A program made the translations under genes and the position numbers. Shown here in pieces: positions 1 to 7,559 of a stretch of 64,000 bases of DNA. The notes under the pieces were generated by a model. The model searched no databases, was not told the DNA's origin, and saw only the letters and a program-made list of their open reading frames with translations. Every line of letters begins with the position of its first letter. Within the stretch, counting starts at the first letter, position 1. Origin of the DNA: Chromatiales bacterium (lineage in GTDB: Bacteria; Pseudomonadota; Gammaproteobacteria; Steroidobacterales; GCA-2729495). The DNA lies in NCBI GenBank assembly GCA_020351875.1, contig CP070671.1:3040806-3104805 (forward strand), given 5' to 3'.

Positions 1-286
1 TCCCGGCTCCGATCGTCTTTTCGAGCTCTGTGCGCGTTCACGGGAAGCCATTGCTGTGCCTGCGCCTCGGACAGCCCCGTAAGACCCTCTGGCTCGAATC
101 CCGAGCGGCACGGTTGAATACGGGTGTTGCGTCGACCCATTGAGACCGCAACCCAAAGCGGACATTCGGACTCAGTGTTCTTTAGCGACTCTGATTCACA
201 TTGCTGGTTTCGGAAATCCCGCATTGCGGGCCCGCATTTGGAAGGGATATCAGAACGCTGTCTGACTTGAGAAAAGAGTGAAAGCA
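1..286. other. Left-edge non-coding stretch with short palindromes
   Basis: No convincing gene. A reading frame open from the edge stops at about 82 and could be the tail of an upstream gene, but it is too short to identify. Around 218-235 there are two overlapping short palindromes (CCCGCA-T-TGCGGG, then GCGGGCCCGC). They could form a compact hairpin upstream of the small-gene cluster that starts at 287. No clear -35/-10 pair was recognised. Confidence 0.4.
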
Positions 287-448
287 ATGAATCTACTTAA
301 CGCATCGATAGAGAAGTACCACAGACCAATTATCTTCTCACTCGCTTTCGTAGTCTTGTTTTTTGCATCGTCCTGTACTTTTCACGATGTAATACCGATC
401 TGTCACTATCTATTTGGGTGCGATCACGGCCTGCATGTTGCGGGTTAG
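287..448 (+). CDS. Small predicted membrane peptide, 53 aa
   Basis: Not recognised. The frame begins with ATG behind a weak purine-rich stretch (GAAAAGAG) and encodes 53 residues. Residues about 14-30 are strongly hydrophobic and end in ASSC, which resembles a signal peptide, a single membrane helix or an imperfect lipobox. The rest is short and rich in His and Cys (ICHY, GCDH, GLHV). It ends 14 bases before the AhpD-like gene at 463 and is read in the same direction, so the two may be co-transcribed. Base composition is AT-richer than most of the window. It could be a real small protein or a chance frame; the hydrophobic core and tight packing favour a gene. Confidence 0.45.
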   Translation: MNLLNASIEKYHRPIIFSLAFVVLFFASSCTFHDVIPICHYLFGCDHGLHVAG

Positions 449-462
449 ATGCGAGGGTGAAA

Positions 463-684
463 GTGGATAAACAAACTAAAGAGCTAGTAGCGATGGGTGC
501 AGCAGCGGCGGCCAATTGCCACCCCTGTATGGACTTCCACTTGGCCAAGTGTGACGAACTAGGCATTGACCGCGACGAAGTCAGTGTGGCAGTAAAGGTT
601 GGCTTAATGGTGAACCGTGGGGCCGAGAACGCCATCCGCAAGAAAGCCCGTCAACTGCTTGGCGAAACGGCAATTCAAGACTGA
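463..684 (+). CDS. AhpD-like/carboxymuconolactone decarboxylase-family protein
   Basis: A 73-aa one-domain member of the CMD/AhpD fold. The diagnostic redox motif is visible as NCHPCMDFH, with the CxxC and downstream His used by AhpD-type enzymes to reduce peroxides or disulfides. I place the start at GTG 463 because GAGG lies six bases upstream; longer in-frame starts exist at 418 and 457. The protein is shorter than AhpD (about 175 aa) but normal for stand-alone small CMD proteins. It is followed after 34 bases by a disrupted Cys/Met-rich membrane gene, and both probably belong to one small redox- or metal-related transcription unit. Its substrate is unknown. Confidence 0.75.
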   Translation: MDKQTKELVAMGAAAAANCHPCMDFHLAKCDELGIDRDEVSVAVKVGLMVNRGAENAIRKKARQLLGETAIQD

Positions 685-718
685 CTTCAGCAAGGTCGTT
701 TAGTAAACGGAGGCAGAG

Positions 719-917
719 ATGGCAGAGACGAGTCCAATGGCGATGTGCCCGATGGCAGGGGCATGCAAGGGAATGATGGAAAAACCGCGTTGTGGTGGTG
801 TTGATCGAGCCGCAAATCCTTGCATGGCTGGTGGCGATTGCGCTCATTGTGATGGGCATTGCCATGCTGATGATGGCTAATTTCATGCGCAAAATGGGCC
901 TGCGCCTTCAAGATTGA
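719..917 (+). pseudogene. Disrupted small Cys/Met-rich membrane protein gene
   Basis: A strong ribosome site (GGAGG, 709-713) precedes ATG 719. This opens a frame rich in Met and Cys (SPMAMCPMAG, CKGMMEKP) that runs to a stop at 880. The continuation that looks like protein lies one frame over, from about 780-798 to TGA 915-917. It gives IEPQILAWLVAIALIVMG followed by MLMMANFMRKMG, a typical transmembrane hairpin end. The two halves join only with a +1 shift. The region between MEKP and the helix also looks short, so a small deletion rather than a single-base error is possible. Read straight through, the first frame ends in a Cys/His-rich tail that I treat as out-of-frame translation. Confidence 0.55.
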
Positions 918-1113
918 CCGGCGTACCCGCCAACGGCCGCTGCTGGCCGGAAGCAGACGTTCAGGTTGCGGCAAAGCCAGGCAAACAGTGTCAGTACCCC
1001 TAGGGATTGCTTTCGCTCCGAAGCGGCCATTTGGCGTTGCTGAGCGATATACGACTATGATTGCCCTTACTCTTCAGGCAGCAAACTATACCCGTACCCA
1101 TGGTAGGAACATT

Positions 1114-1398
1114 GTGACAACAATAGATTACAAACCGTTGACGGACGCCTATAAAAAGGTTCTCAAAAAAGAGAAACTCAAGGAATTCTATATTCATTTG
1201 ACGATTTATTTCGTGGTTAATATTGTGCTGTTTATTACCAACATCGAATCTAACCCGGCTGTGTTCTGGGGTTGCTTCCTGGGTTGGGGCTCAGGTGTTA
1301 TATCTATCTTTATATTCAAGATTCGGCCCTTGGACAAACAGCTCGAAGAGCAACGTATCGAAGTCGAATCTATGGCCGCAAAATCCCAAATGACTTGA
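1114..1398 (+). CDS. 2TM domain protein
   Basis: Predicted inner-membrane protein of 94 aa matching the 2TM domain family. A charged lead (KKVLKKEKLKEF) is followed by FYIHLTIYFVVN, a short loop, and a second helix beginning FWGCFLGWGSG. I choose GTG 1114 because AGGA lies five bases upstream; the same frame is open back to 988, but that part has no family similarity. In other bacteria this domain occurs alone or attached to histidine kinases. No partner is visible here. The gene is notably AT-rich compared with genes downstream. Confidence 0.7.
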   Translation: MTTIDYKPLTDAYKKVLKKEKLKEFYIHLTIYFVVNIVLFITNIESNPAVFWGCFLGWGSGVISIFIFKIRPLDKQLEEQRIEVESMAAKSQMT

Positions 1399-1456
1399 AA
1401 AGCCAATAATTGACGTCATTGCCTCCGTTGGACTTCGAAACCGAGCGCCCAGCACT

Positions 1457-2161
1457 TTGACCGAAACAGCGTACAGCGGCGAACCAGCGCAATCGCGTAT
1501 CAGCGCAGCACTCGTTGAGTTCCTCACGTTCACGACGTTCGGGCTGGCGGGGGTTTGCTTCTACTGGTATAGCCAGAGCGGAGCCATTGTCCTGCTGCTG
1601 CTCGGCTGGGTCACCTTCGGTACCGCGTTCGATTTCCTGAGCCATGTCCTTGGCCGCTACTTCTCGCGCCATGAGGAGTTCCTGCGCTGGTACGCGCGCA
1701 TCAACTTTGCCGCATTGTGCTTCGGCATCCCGTTCACAGCACTGGCCGGCTCGTTCGTCATTGCCTCCGTGGCGCCCGACGGCATCAACGCCCAAGTCGT
1801 CGCCTATTGGTGGCCAATCCTGCTTGCGTCGCTGGCATTCGGCAGCCTGTTCCTATTCGCCCGGTATCGCCCGTTCACCCATGCGGGTGCAGTGGAGTTC
1901 ACGCTGGACAAGGCGCACCGTTACACGCGCACGATATTCTGGGCCCGGCGAGCCTACCTGGCGCTCGCGCTGCTGGTCGGCATCGCCGTCATCATCGAGG
2001 GCTTCGGCACGACCTGGGCGTTCTGGGCCGCGGCCTTCGGCCTGACGTTCATCGCCACCGTCCCGCTGCACATCATGCACAAGCAGATTCCGTCGATGCT
2101 TAGCGAAGCGATCACGCTCTACATCCTGGCCTACGGTTCGTGGGCGATGTTCGTATCCTGA
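1457..2161 (+). CDS. Polytopic membrane protein of unknown function
   Basis: A 234-aa protein with about six hydrophobic segments, for example around residues 20-55, 85-110, 118-140, 165-190 and 195-232. I do not recognise the family and see no catalytic motif. The best available start is TTG 1457, because no ATG occurs in frame until near the end. It stands alone, 58 bases after the 2TM gene and 75 bases before the cytochrome gene, both on the same strand. Codon use is already GC-rich here, so the AT-rich segment ends just upstream. Confidence 0.6.
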   Translation: MTETAYSGEPAQSRISAALVEFLTFTTFGLAGVCFYWYSQSGAIVLLLLGWVTFGTAFDFLSHVLGRYFSRHEEFLRWYARINFAALCFGIPFTALAGSFVIASVAPDGINAQVVAYWWPILLASLAFGSLFLFARYRPFTHAGAVEFTLDKAHRYTRTIFWARRAYLALALLVGIAVIIEGFGTTWAFWAAAFGLTFIATVPLHIMHKQIPSMLSEAITLYILAYGSWAMFVS

Positions 2162-2236
2162 TTCCGGCTATTCCGGGAATTGGCATGGGTTAGAATTATT
2201 CTTTGGGTGTAAGCCCAAGGTTTGCAAGATACGGTT

Positions 2237-2635
2237 ATGAATCGCACCACCACGATTATTTGTAGCATATTGTGTGTGGCTGGCTGCGCGCCAACCGAAG
2301 AGCCAGAGGTGTTGCCGCAAGACGACGTTGCTGCGGACGTGGCGGATGCCGGGCCATCCGTCAATGAGCGACTCTCGCTGGGCCGGGATACGTACATCGC
2401 AGCCTGTGCAGACTGTCACGATGAGGGCCGAGATGGGGCACCCGAACTCGGTAACCCTGCGGCGTGGTCAGCCCGTTCGCCGTTGTGGGAGTCGGTCCTG
2501 GCGGAGCACGCGCAAAAAGGGTTCTTGCAGATGCCCGCGAAGGGCGGCCATACAGAATTGTCCGAAGAAGCAGTTGCGGCGGCGGTCGAATACCTGGTGA
2601 CCTGGAGCCAGCCCGATCGGCCACCATCGGAATAA
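2237..2635 (+). CDS. c-type cytochrome lipoprotein, cytochrome c5-like
   Basis: Predicted periplasmic electron carrier of 132 aa. The N-terminus is a lipoprotein signal with Cys after a short hydrophobic stretch (CVAGC, residues 18-22). The haem-attachment motif CADCH appears near residue 59. The probable axial Met lies in a QMPAKGG motif near residue 100, followed by the C-terminal helix (EEAVAAAVEYLV). This layout is typical of cytochrome c5/c555-type monohaem proteins. ATG 2237 is preferred over TTG 2222 because it gives a clean signal peptide. It precedes the phosphatase fusion gene by 37 bases on the same strand, so co-transcription is possible. The redox partner cannot be told from the context. 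Confidence 0.85.
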   Translation: MNRTTTIICSILCVAGCAPTEEPEVLPQDDVAADVADAGPSVNERLSLGRDTYIAACADCHDEGRDGAPELGNPAAWSARSPLWESVLAEHAQKGFLQMPAKGGHTELSEEAVAAAVEYLVTWSQPDRPPSE

Positions 2636-2672
2636 ACTTCAGCTACCGAAAAATTTCGCAACGAGGCTGATC

Positions 2673-4556
2673 ATGCGCAGGGACAGGTCTTCCACGCGCC
2701 GGATATCTGAAAAGATCCGGCTTTTCGCCGGGTCGGTCCTGACTCTGATCGGTGCGTTCTACGCGGCCGCCGCTTGGTCGACCGGGCCGCTGCAGTGGCG
2801 CTGGTCGGACGTGGATTCTGTGGTAGCCGTCGCCGACATCCACGGCGACTACGACGCGTTTGTGACCGTGCTGCGCCAGGCCAAGGTCGTCGATGACGAT
2901 CTCGAGTGGACAGGTGGTGCAGCCCACCTGGTCGTCGTTGGCGATGTACTCGACCGTGGTCCGGACTCACGGCGGGTGCTGGACCTGTTGATGCGCCTCG
3001 AGCCCCTGGCGGCGGCCGCCGGCGGCAGGGTTCACATGACCCTCGGCAATCACGAGGTCATGAACCTGACCGGAGATCTCCGCTACGTTTCGCGAGAGGA
3101 ATTCATGGCCTTCGAGGCCGACGATCCTGAGGATGAGCGGGAGCAACTTTTCGATCGTTTCGTGGCCGAGCACCCGGAGATTGCGGACCCGGCCGTTGCC
3201 CGAAACGAGTTTGAAAGTCGCTACCCGCCCGGTTTTCTTGCCCACCGCGCCGCTTTTGCACCGGATGGCGTCTACGGTGCATGGCTACTGGAACGGCCCC
3301 TGCTAATCGTCATCAACGAGACCGCATTCGTGCACGGCGGGCTGTCCGCGGCGGCAGGCAGACTGGGTGGCGACGGGATTAACGGCGAGCTCCGCGCCCA
3401 AATCCAGGAGTATGCACAGCTCATGTACCGCCTGCAGACACAGGGGGTGCTGTCGCCCAGCACAAATTTCTACGATCATCCCGAAGCGCTCAATAGCTAC
3501 GCGCAGCGAGTCGCGGCCGATGAGGCTGCCTGGCCCGAGGGCCTGGAAGCAGCGGCCGAACGATTGACGAAGCTGAACGCAGCCCGCGTATTCGACCAGG
3601 AGAGTCCCCTGTGGTACCGCGGCACGGTGGGATGCACTCCCCTGCTCGAACGCCAGCGTCTCGAGACGGCGCTCGGCGCAATGCCTGCCAACAGGGTGGT
3701 CTTAGGCCACACACCCACCGCGCGGGCACGAATCCTCTCGCGCATGGAGGGTCGCGTATTACGCATCGATACCGGGATGTTAAACGCTTACTACGGCGGC
3801 CGTGGTGCTGCCCTCGTGCTCGCGGGCGACACGGTCGAAGTCCTCTACGAAGGTGACATGGGGCCGACTCAACCAACGCGGCAGCCGCGACGCGTCGGGA
3901 GGCGACCGGCGAACCTGACTGCCACAGCGCTCGAAGAGTTTCTCCAGAACGCCAGCATCGTCGACCGTGTCGATGGCGAGCGGGAAATGCTGCTGACCCT
4001 GCAACAGGGTGACATCCGCGTACAGGTGGTCTTTACGCCGTCGCAACGTTCTGGCCGCGGCTTCTATCCTGACGTGGCGGCCTATCGTCTCGACCGTGTG
4101 CTTGGCTTGGACATGGTGCCGGTCGCAGTCGTCCGGGAAGTCGACGGGAAAACTGGCGCGCTGCGGTTTGCGCCGCGCGACACTATCACCGAAACGGTGC
4201 GTAGCACGGAGCGGCGCGGTGCATCAGCCTGGTGTCCGCTCAGCGATCAATTTCAGGCGATGTACGTCTTCGATGCCCTGGTGTTCAACGAGGGTAGAAC
4301 GATGGATGCCATGCTTTACGATGTCAACAACTGGCAGCTGATTCTGGTCAGCCACGAGCGCTCGTTCGGAACAAAGCGGGGCCGCCCGCAACATCTTGCC
4401 AATGTCGACCTATTGCTCAGTAATAAATGGGTTGAGCAATTGACGGCCCTCGACAGCGACGGCCTCAAAATGACAATGAGTGGCGTACTGGACGCCAAGC
4501 GAATCAAGGCGCTGCTTCGCAGGCGGGACGCACTCATCAAGAATGCCGCACCGTGA
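2673..4556 (+). CDS. Membrane-anchored PPP phosphatase fused to a kinase-like domain
   Basis: A 627-aa protein. After an N-terminal membrane segment (about residues 17-35), the first domain is a calcineurin-like PPP phosphatase: DIHG at 55-58, GDVLDRG at 90-96, GNHE at 125-128 and GHTP near 346. It resembles the Shewanella-like phosphatases and should bind two metals in the periplasm. From about residue 415 a second domain begins. Its signature (AYRLDRVLGLDMVPVAVV, then GALRF, YVFDALVFNEGRTMDAMLYD and VSHERSFG) resembles atypical kinase folds of the HipA/FAM20C/PI-kinase type. Related sequences as I know them carry DRN and IDHxRAF at those positions, so the Asp residues seem altered and the domain may be inactive. 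GAGG lies seven bases before the start. Confidence 0.75.
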   Translation: MRRDRSSTRRISEKIRLFAGSVLTLIGAFYAAAAWSTGPLQWRWSDVDSVVAVADIHGDYDAFVTVLRQAKVVDDDLEWTGGAAHLVVVGDVLDRGPDSRRVLDLLMRLEPLAAAAGGRVHMTLGNHEVMNLTGDLRYVSREEFMAFEADDPEDEREQLFDRFVAEHPEIADPAVARNEFESRYPPGFLAHRAAFAPDGVYGAWLLERPLLIVINETAFVHGGLSAAAGRLGGDGINGELRAQIQEYAQLMYRLQTQGVLSPSTNFYDHPEALNSYAQRVAADEAAWPEGLEAAAERLTKLNAARVFDQESPLWYRGTVGCTPLLERQRLETALGAMPANRVVLGHTPTARARILSRMEGRVLRIDTGMLNAYYGGRGAALVLAGDTVEVLYEGDMGPTQPTRQPRRVGRRPANLTATALEEFLQNASIVDRVDGEREMLLTLQQGDIRVQVVFTPSQRSGRGFYPDVAAYRLDRVLGLDMVPVAVVREVDGKTGALRFAPRDTITETVRSTERRGASAWCPLSDQFQAMYVFDALVFNEGRTMDAMLYDVNNWQLILVSHERSFGTKRGRPQHLANVDLLLSNKWVEQLTALDSDGLKMTMSGVLDAKRIKALLRRRDALIKNAAP

Positions 4557-4697
4557 GCAGCGCGGTGCCTCAAGGTGTGACGCTAGCTCGGCCCGTACCT
4601 CAGCAGAAAGATGTCGCGCGCTGTGAGAACTTCCATGTCCATAGCCTCGAGTTCAATCTTTACCTGACCCGCGGTATCCGCTGGCGGCCTGTGCCCC

Positions 4698-5780
4698 TCA
4701 CCAACAACTATAGCTGATCTTTTCTCGAATCTTGCGGGAGTCTTCCAGCATCCTGAAAAAGCTGTCGAGATAGTTCAGACCCTTTTTTTGCGAGTAATCC
4801 GTCAGTCCCTCCTGTTCATCGTATAGCGCATAGAATTGATCTTTTCGCTCCAGGTAGTGATCGAATACCTGTTGCAGCACATCGGTTGGTTCACAAAAGC
4901 CTCTATATCGTCGCATCCTCACGCCAGGCAGTTTAAGGCGCGCGTCCGGGACTGCGTAACGCGCGTTGACCGCGCCGGATGAGTCGAGATCGTAAGGCAC
5001 TGCAATAGTCCGGCCATCTGGCTCACTTAGCAGCAAGACATTATGCGGCCCTCTTACAGAAAAGTCGGTGTTGCCAATCAGGAACTGGAACACATAAAAG
5101 ACGCCAAGATCGAAATCCTTCTTTACGTTGATGGCAGCCGCCTTGCCGCTCGCGTTTTCTGCGCCAAGCCGTAATGCCATGGATTCAAAGTGCTCAACGA
5201 CGAAAGCGTGTCTTGTCGTGAGCGGCTTGCCACCGGCTTCAACGTAACTGATGCGAACTGGCCGGACGCGCAGGCTCTTGTCCGTTACCAGGTTAAAAGA
5301 TCTGTACGCCAGATATTCCCGTATCACGTACTGCTCGAAATTGCCGCGGTCCCGGCAATGGGTCACAAGCGGCACATCCCGCTGCGCGGCGAACGGCGTG
5401 CCAGCGGTGTCGCTACCGCGAAAGTTGAGCATCAGGAGCAGCATGCTGCACTTGTCCACCCCCCTTGTAAGCCGAGAAGTGCCACGTGTCTTGACCTGCA
5501 GGGACAGGGATCGGGTCTCGCCATCTTCGCTCAGGTAGCTGAGGACTGCCGGCCTGTATGGACTCGTTGATTCGTTGCGGTCTTGCCGCAGGCTGGAGAA
5601 CTCGGCTTCCAGGGTCAGCACCAGGGTCTCGTGCGACTGGAACAATGGAGGCTCTGCATCGGCCATCGCCGCTGTTGCGAGAGATGTCGCGAAGGCCGTT
5701 GCGGCAATGTGGCCAGACAGGCGACGAAAGTACCGGCAGAGATGAAACAAAGGAATCTCCTGACGCTGCCCAAGTATCAC
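4698..5780 (-). CDS. Exported CotH/kinase-fold-like protein
   Basis: A 360-aa protein starting at GTG, with a long basic N-terminus and a signal-like segment ending about residue 42 (TAAMADAEPP). The body carries the pattern of a conserved secreted family related to CotH-type atypical kinases: QFLIGNTDFSV, GPHNVLLL, VPYDLDSSGAVNARYA and RRYRGFC. NTD and YDLD correspond to the putative catalytic and metal-binding positions. It is convergent with the phosphatase/kinase-like fusion and may act in the same envelope process, but no substrate can be read from the sequence. No member of this subfamily is characterised to my knowledge. Confidence 0.6.
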   Translation of the reverse strand: MILGQRQEIPLFHLCRYFRRLSGHIAATAFATSLATAAMADAEPPLFQSHETLVLTLEAEFSSLRQDRNESTSPYRPAVLSYLSEDGETRSLSLQVKTRGTSRLTRGVDKCSMLLLMLNFRGSDTAGTPFAAQRDVPLVTHCRDRGNFEQYVIREYLAYRSFNLVTDKSLRVRPVRISYVEAGGKPLTTRHAFVVEHFESMALRLGAENASGKAAAINVKKDFDLGVFYVFQFLIGNTDFSVRGPHNVLLLSEPDGRTIAVPYDLDSSGAVNARYAVPDARLKLPGVRMRRYRGFCEPTDVLQQVFDHYLERKDQFYALYDEQEGLTDYSQKKGLNYLDSFFRMLEDSRKIREKISYSCW

Positions 5781-5852
5781 ATCAACATGACGCCCTGAAT
5801 ATGCAGATTCACCTGAGCACGCAAAGACTTTGAAGCCCAGGTGCGTGAGACC

Positions 5853-7547
5853 CTATTGCTTTTTGAATTGGATACCACGGGCACGTTCCACCGAGATTTC
5901 AAAACCTTTTATCCGCCCGGAACGTTTACGCAGGAAGCGCACGGTGAGATCGCCGCCCACAGCTTCGATAAACCGGTCCGCGTCAATCGGTTTTAGCCCG
6001 ATGTCTTCACCCCGGAGCCGCCGGGCAGTCAAGCCGTCATCCGCACGCACAATCGTGTAATAAGTCTCCAGTTCGTCACTGAAGTACTTGCCCTCGTAGG
6101 CACGGGCCTGCGCGGCTGTCAGCGTGATTGGCGCTAACCGTTGCCCTCTCAGCGTCCGGCCAGGGACCTGAAGCTGGACTTCGTTGACCGTGCCGTCATC
6201 GTCGGCGGTGAAGGTCAGGCGCACCCCCTCCTCCGAGGTATTGAAGGTGTGCGGACCGCTGGGGCGCATTTCCCGCGGGGTCGTACCGCCGAACAAGAAG
6301 TACAGCTGACCATTTGCCTCCCGGACGTCCAGCAGCAACTCGGGGCCAATGGCGTACAGCCCAGTGTATGCGTGCGGCGGCAGCTCTGGCTCGATGGGCT
6401 CTGGAGGCGCAGCAAAGCGCGAGCCAGTGAACCGCTCTGCCAGCACCGCGTCGGCAACCCGTCGCGCCAGCGGATTGGCCCGCACGCTATTCACGTTGCC
6501 GAGGATGACGATCGACAGCGGCTCATCGACAAACACCAGCAGGTGACTCCGGAAACCGGCGCTGGCCCCGCCATGGTGGACGACCGGTAAGCCCCGGTAG
6601 GACTCCACAAACAGCCCCATGCCGTAGCCGGTCTGGAGTCCGCCGGCCAGCGTCGGTTGCTCGGTCAATCGTGCCAGCAACGGCTTTCCGCCGATCTCGG
6701 CGGCGAGCAGATAGCGCGCCCAGCGGGCCAGGTCAGTGACCGTAGTGACGAGGTTGCCGCCGCCCACGAGACCGCTGTTGAGTACCTCCCTTGCGAAACC
6801 TTTCTCGCGACCTAAAGAGCGGTAGGAACTTGCGACATTCGGCAGTACGCCGGTGTGGTCCTCGTAGAAATAGGTCTCCGCCATTCCCAACGGCGCGAAG
6901 AGATGCTCTTCGGTCCAAGCTGGAAAGTCCTGCCGGCTGGTACGTGCCACGACTTCTGCGAGCAGCAGGTAGCCACTGTTCGAGTAACCAAAACTGCGGC
7001 CCGGCTCGAAGTTCAGTGCCCGCTGGCGGCTCAACAGTCGCAGCGCCTGCCGCTGTGTGCGCACGTCGGCAGGCATCCAGCCCGCCAGGTCAGTTAGTGC
7101 CCAGATGTCCCGCAAACCGCTGGTGTGATGCAGAAGCTGGCTCAAGGTGATGCGATCAGCGATGCGCGGCAGCTCGGGCACGTACTTTCGAATCCGGTCA
7201 TCGAGCGACAGCTCACCTTCTGCCGCCAGCATCAGGATGGCGGTCGCGGTGAACTGCTTTGCGATCGACCCGGCATTGAAGGGCGTGCGAGCGGAAATGG
7301 GCAGCCGGAACTCGAGGCTCGCGAGGCCGAAGCCGCCCGCGTGCAGCATCTGTTCACCCCGGGCGACCGCCACCGCGGCGCCCGGCGAACCGGGCTGGTC
7401 CCAGCGGCTGAACAGCGGCGCGAGCCGTTCATCGAGGGAAACCTCTGGCGTTTCGCCAGGCGCGGCTAACGGGAGGATGAGCAATGCACCAGCCAGGCCA
7501 CGGGCAACGCCGCGACGCCACGGTCGATGCAGGTTCAACCGTCGCAA
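5853..7547 (-). CDS. Serine hydrolase, class C beta-lactamase/PBP-like
   Basis: A 564-aa exported hydrolase. The signal peptide spans residues 1-31. The beta-lactamase-like domain runs to about residue 370, with the nucleophile in GSIAKQFT (SxxK) near residue 94 and YSNSGY (YxN) near 188. A conserved HHGGASAGFRS box serves as the third motif. The C-terminal ~180 residues form a separate beta-rich region, as is common in esterase/peptidase members. Such proteins act on D-amino peptides, esters or beta-lactams, and the substrate here is unknown. The SagB-type lipoprotein gene ends 12 bases upstream on the same strand, so the two probably form an operon. Confidence 0.85.
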   Translation of the reverse strand: MRRLNLHRPWRRGVARGLAGALLILPLAAPGETPEVSLDERLAPLFSRWDQPGSPGAAVAVARGEQMLHAGGFGLASLEFRLPISARTPFNAGSIAKQFTATAILMLAAEGELSLDDRIRKYVPELPRIADRITLSQLLHHTSGLRDIWALTDLAGWMPADVRTQRQALRLLSRQRALNFEPGRSFGYSNSGYLLLAEVVARTSRQDFPAWTEEHLFAPLGMAETYFYEDHTGVLPNVASSYRSLGREKGFAREVLNSGLVGGGNLVTTVTDLARWARYLLAAEIGGKPLLARLTEQPTLAGGLQTGYGMGLFVESYRGLPVVHHGGASAGFRSHLLVFVDEPLSIVILGNVNSVRANPLARRVADAVLAERFTGSRFAAPPEPIEPELPPHAYTGLYAIGPELLLDVREANGQLYFLFGGTTPREMRPSGPHTFNTSEEGVRLTFTADDDGTVNEVQLQVPGRTLRGQRLAPITLTAAQARAYEGKYFSDELETYYTIVRADDGLTARRLRGEDIGLKPIDADRFIEAVGGDLTVRFLRKRSGRIKGFEISVERARGIQFKKQ

Positions 7548-7559
7548 TACCGCGCGCCC

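Noticed and set aside
719-880. Metallothionein-like Cys/His-rich 53-aa protein
   Set aside because: The Cys/His-rich end is produced by reading a membrane-helix segment in the wrong frame; the other frame gives a coherent transmembrane sequence.
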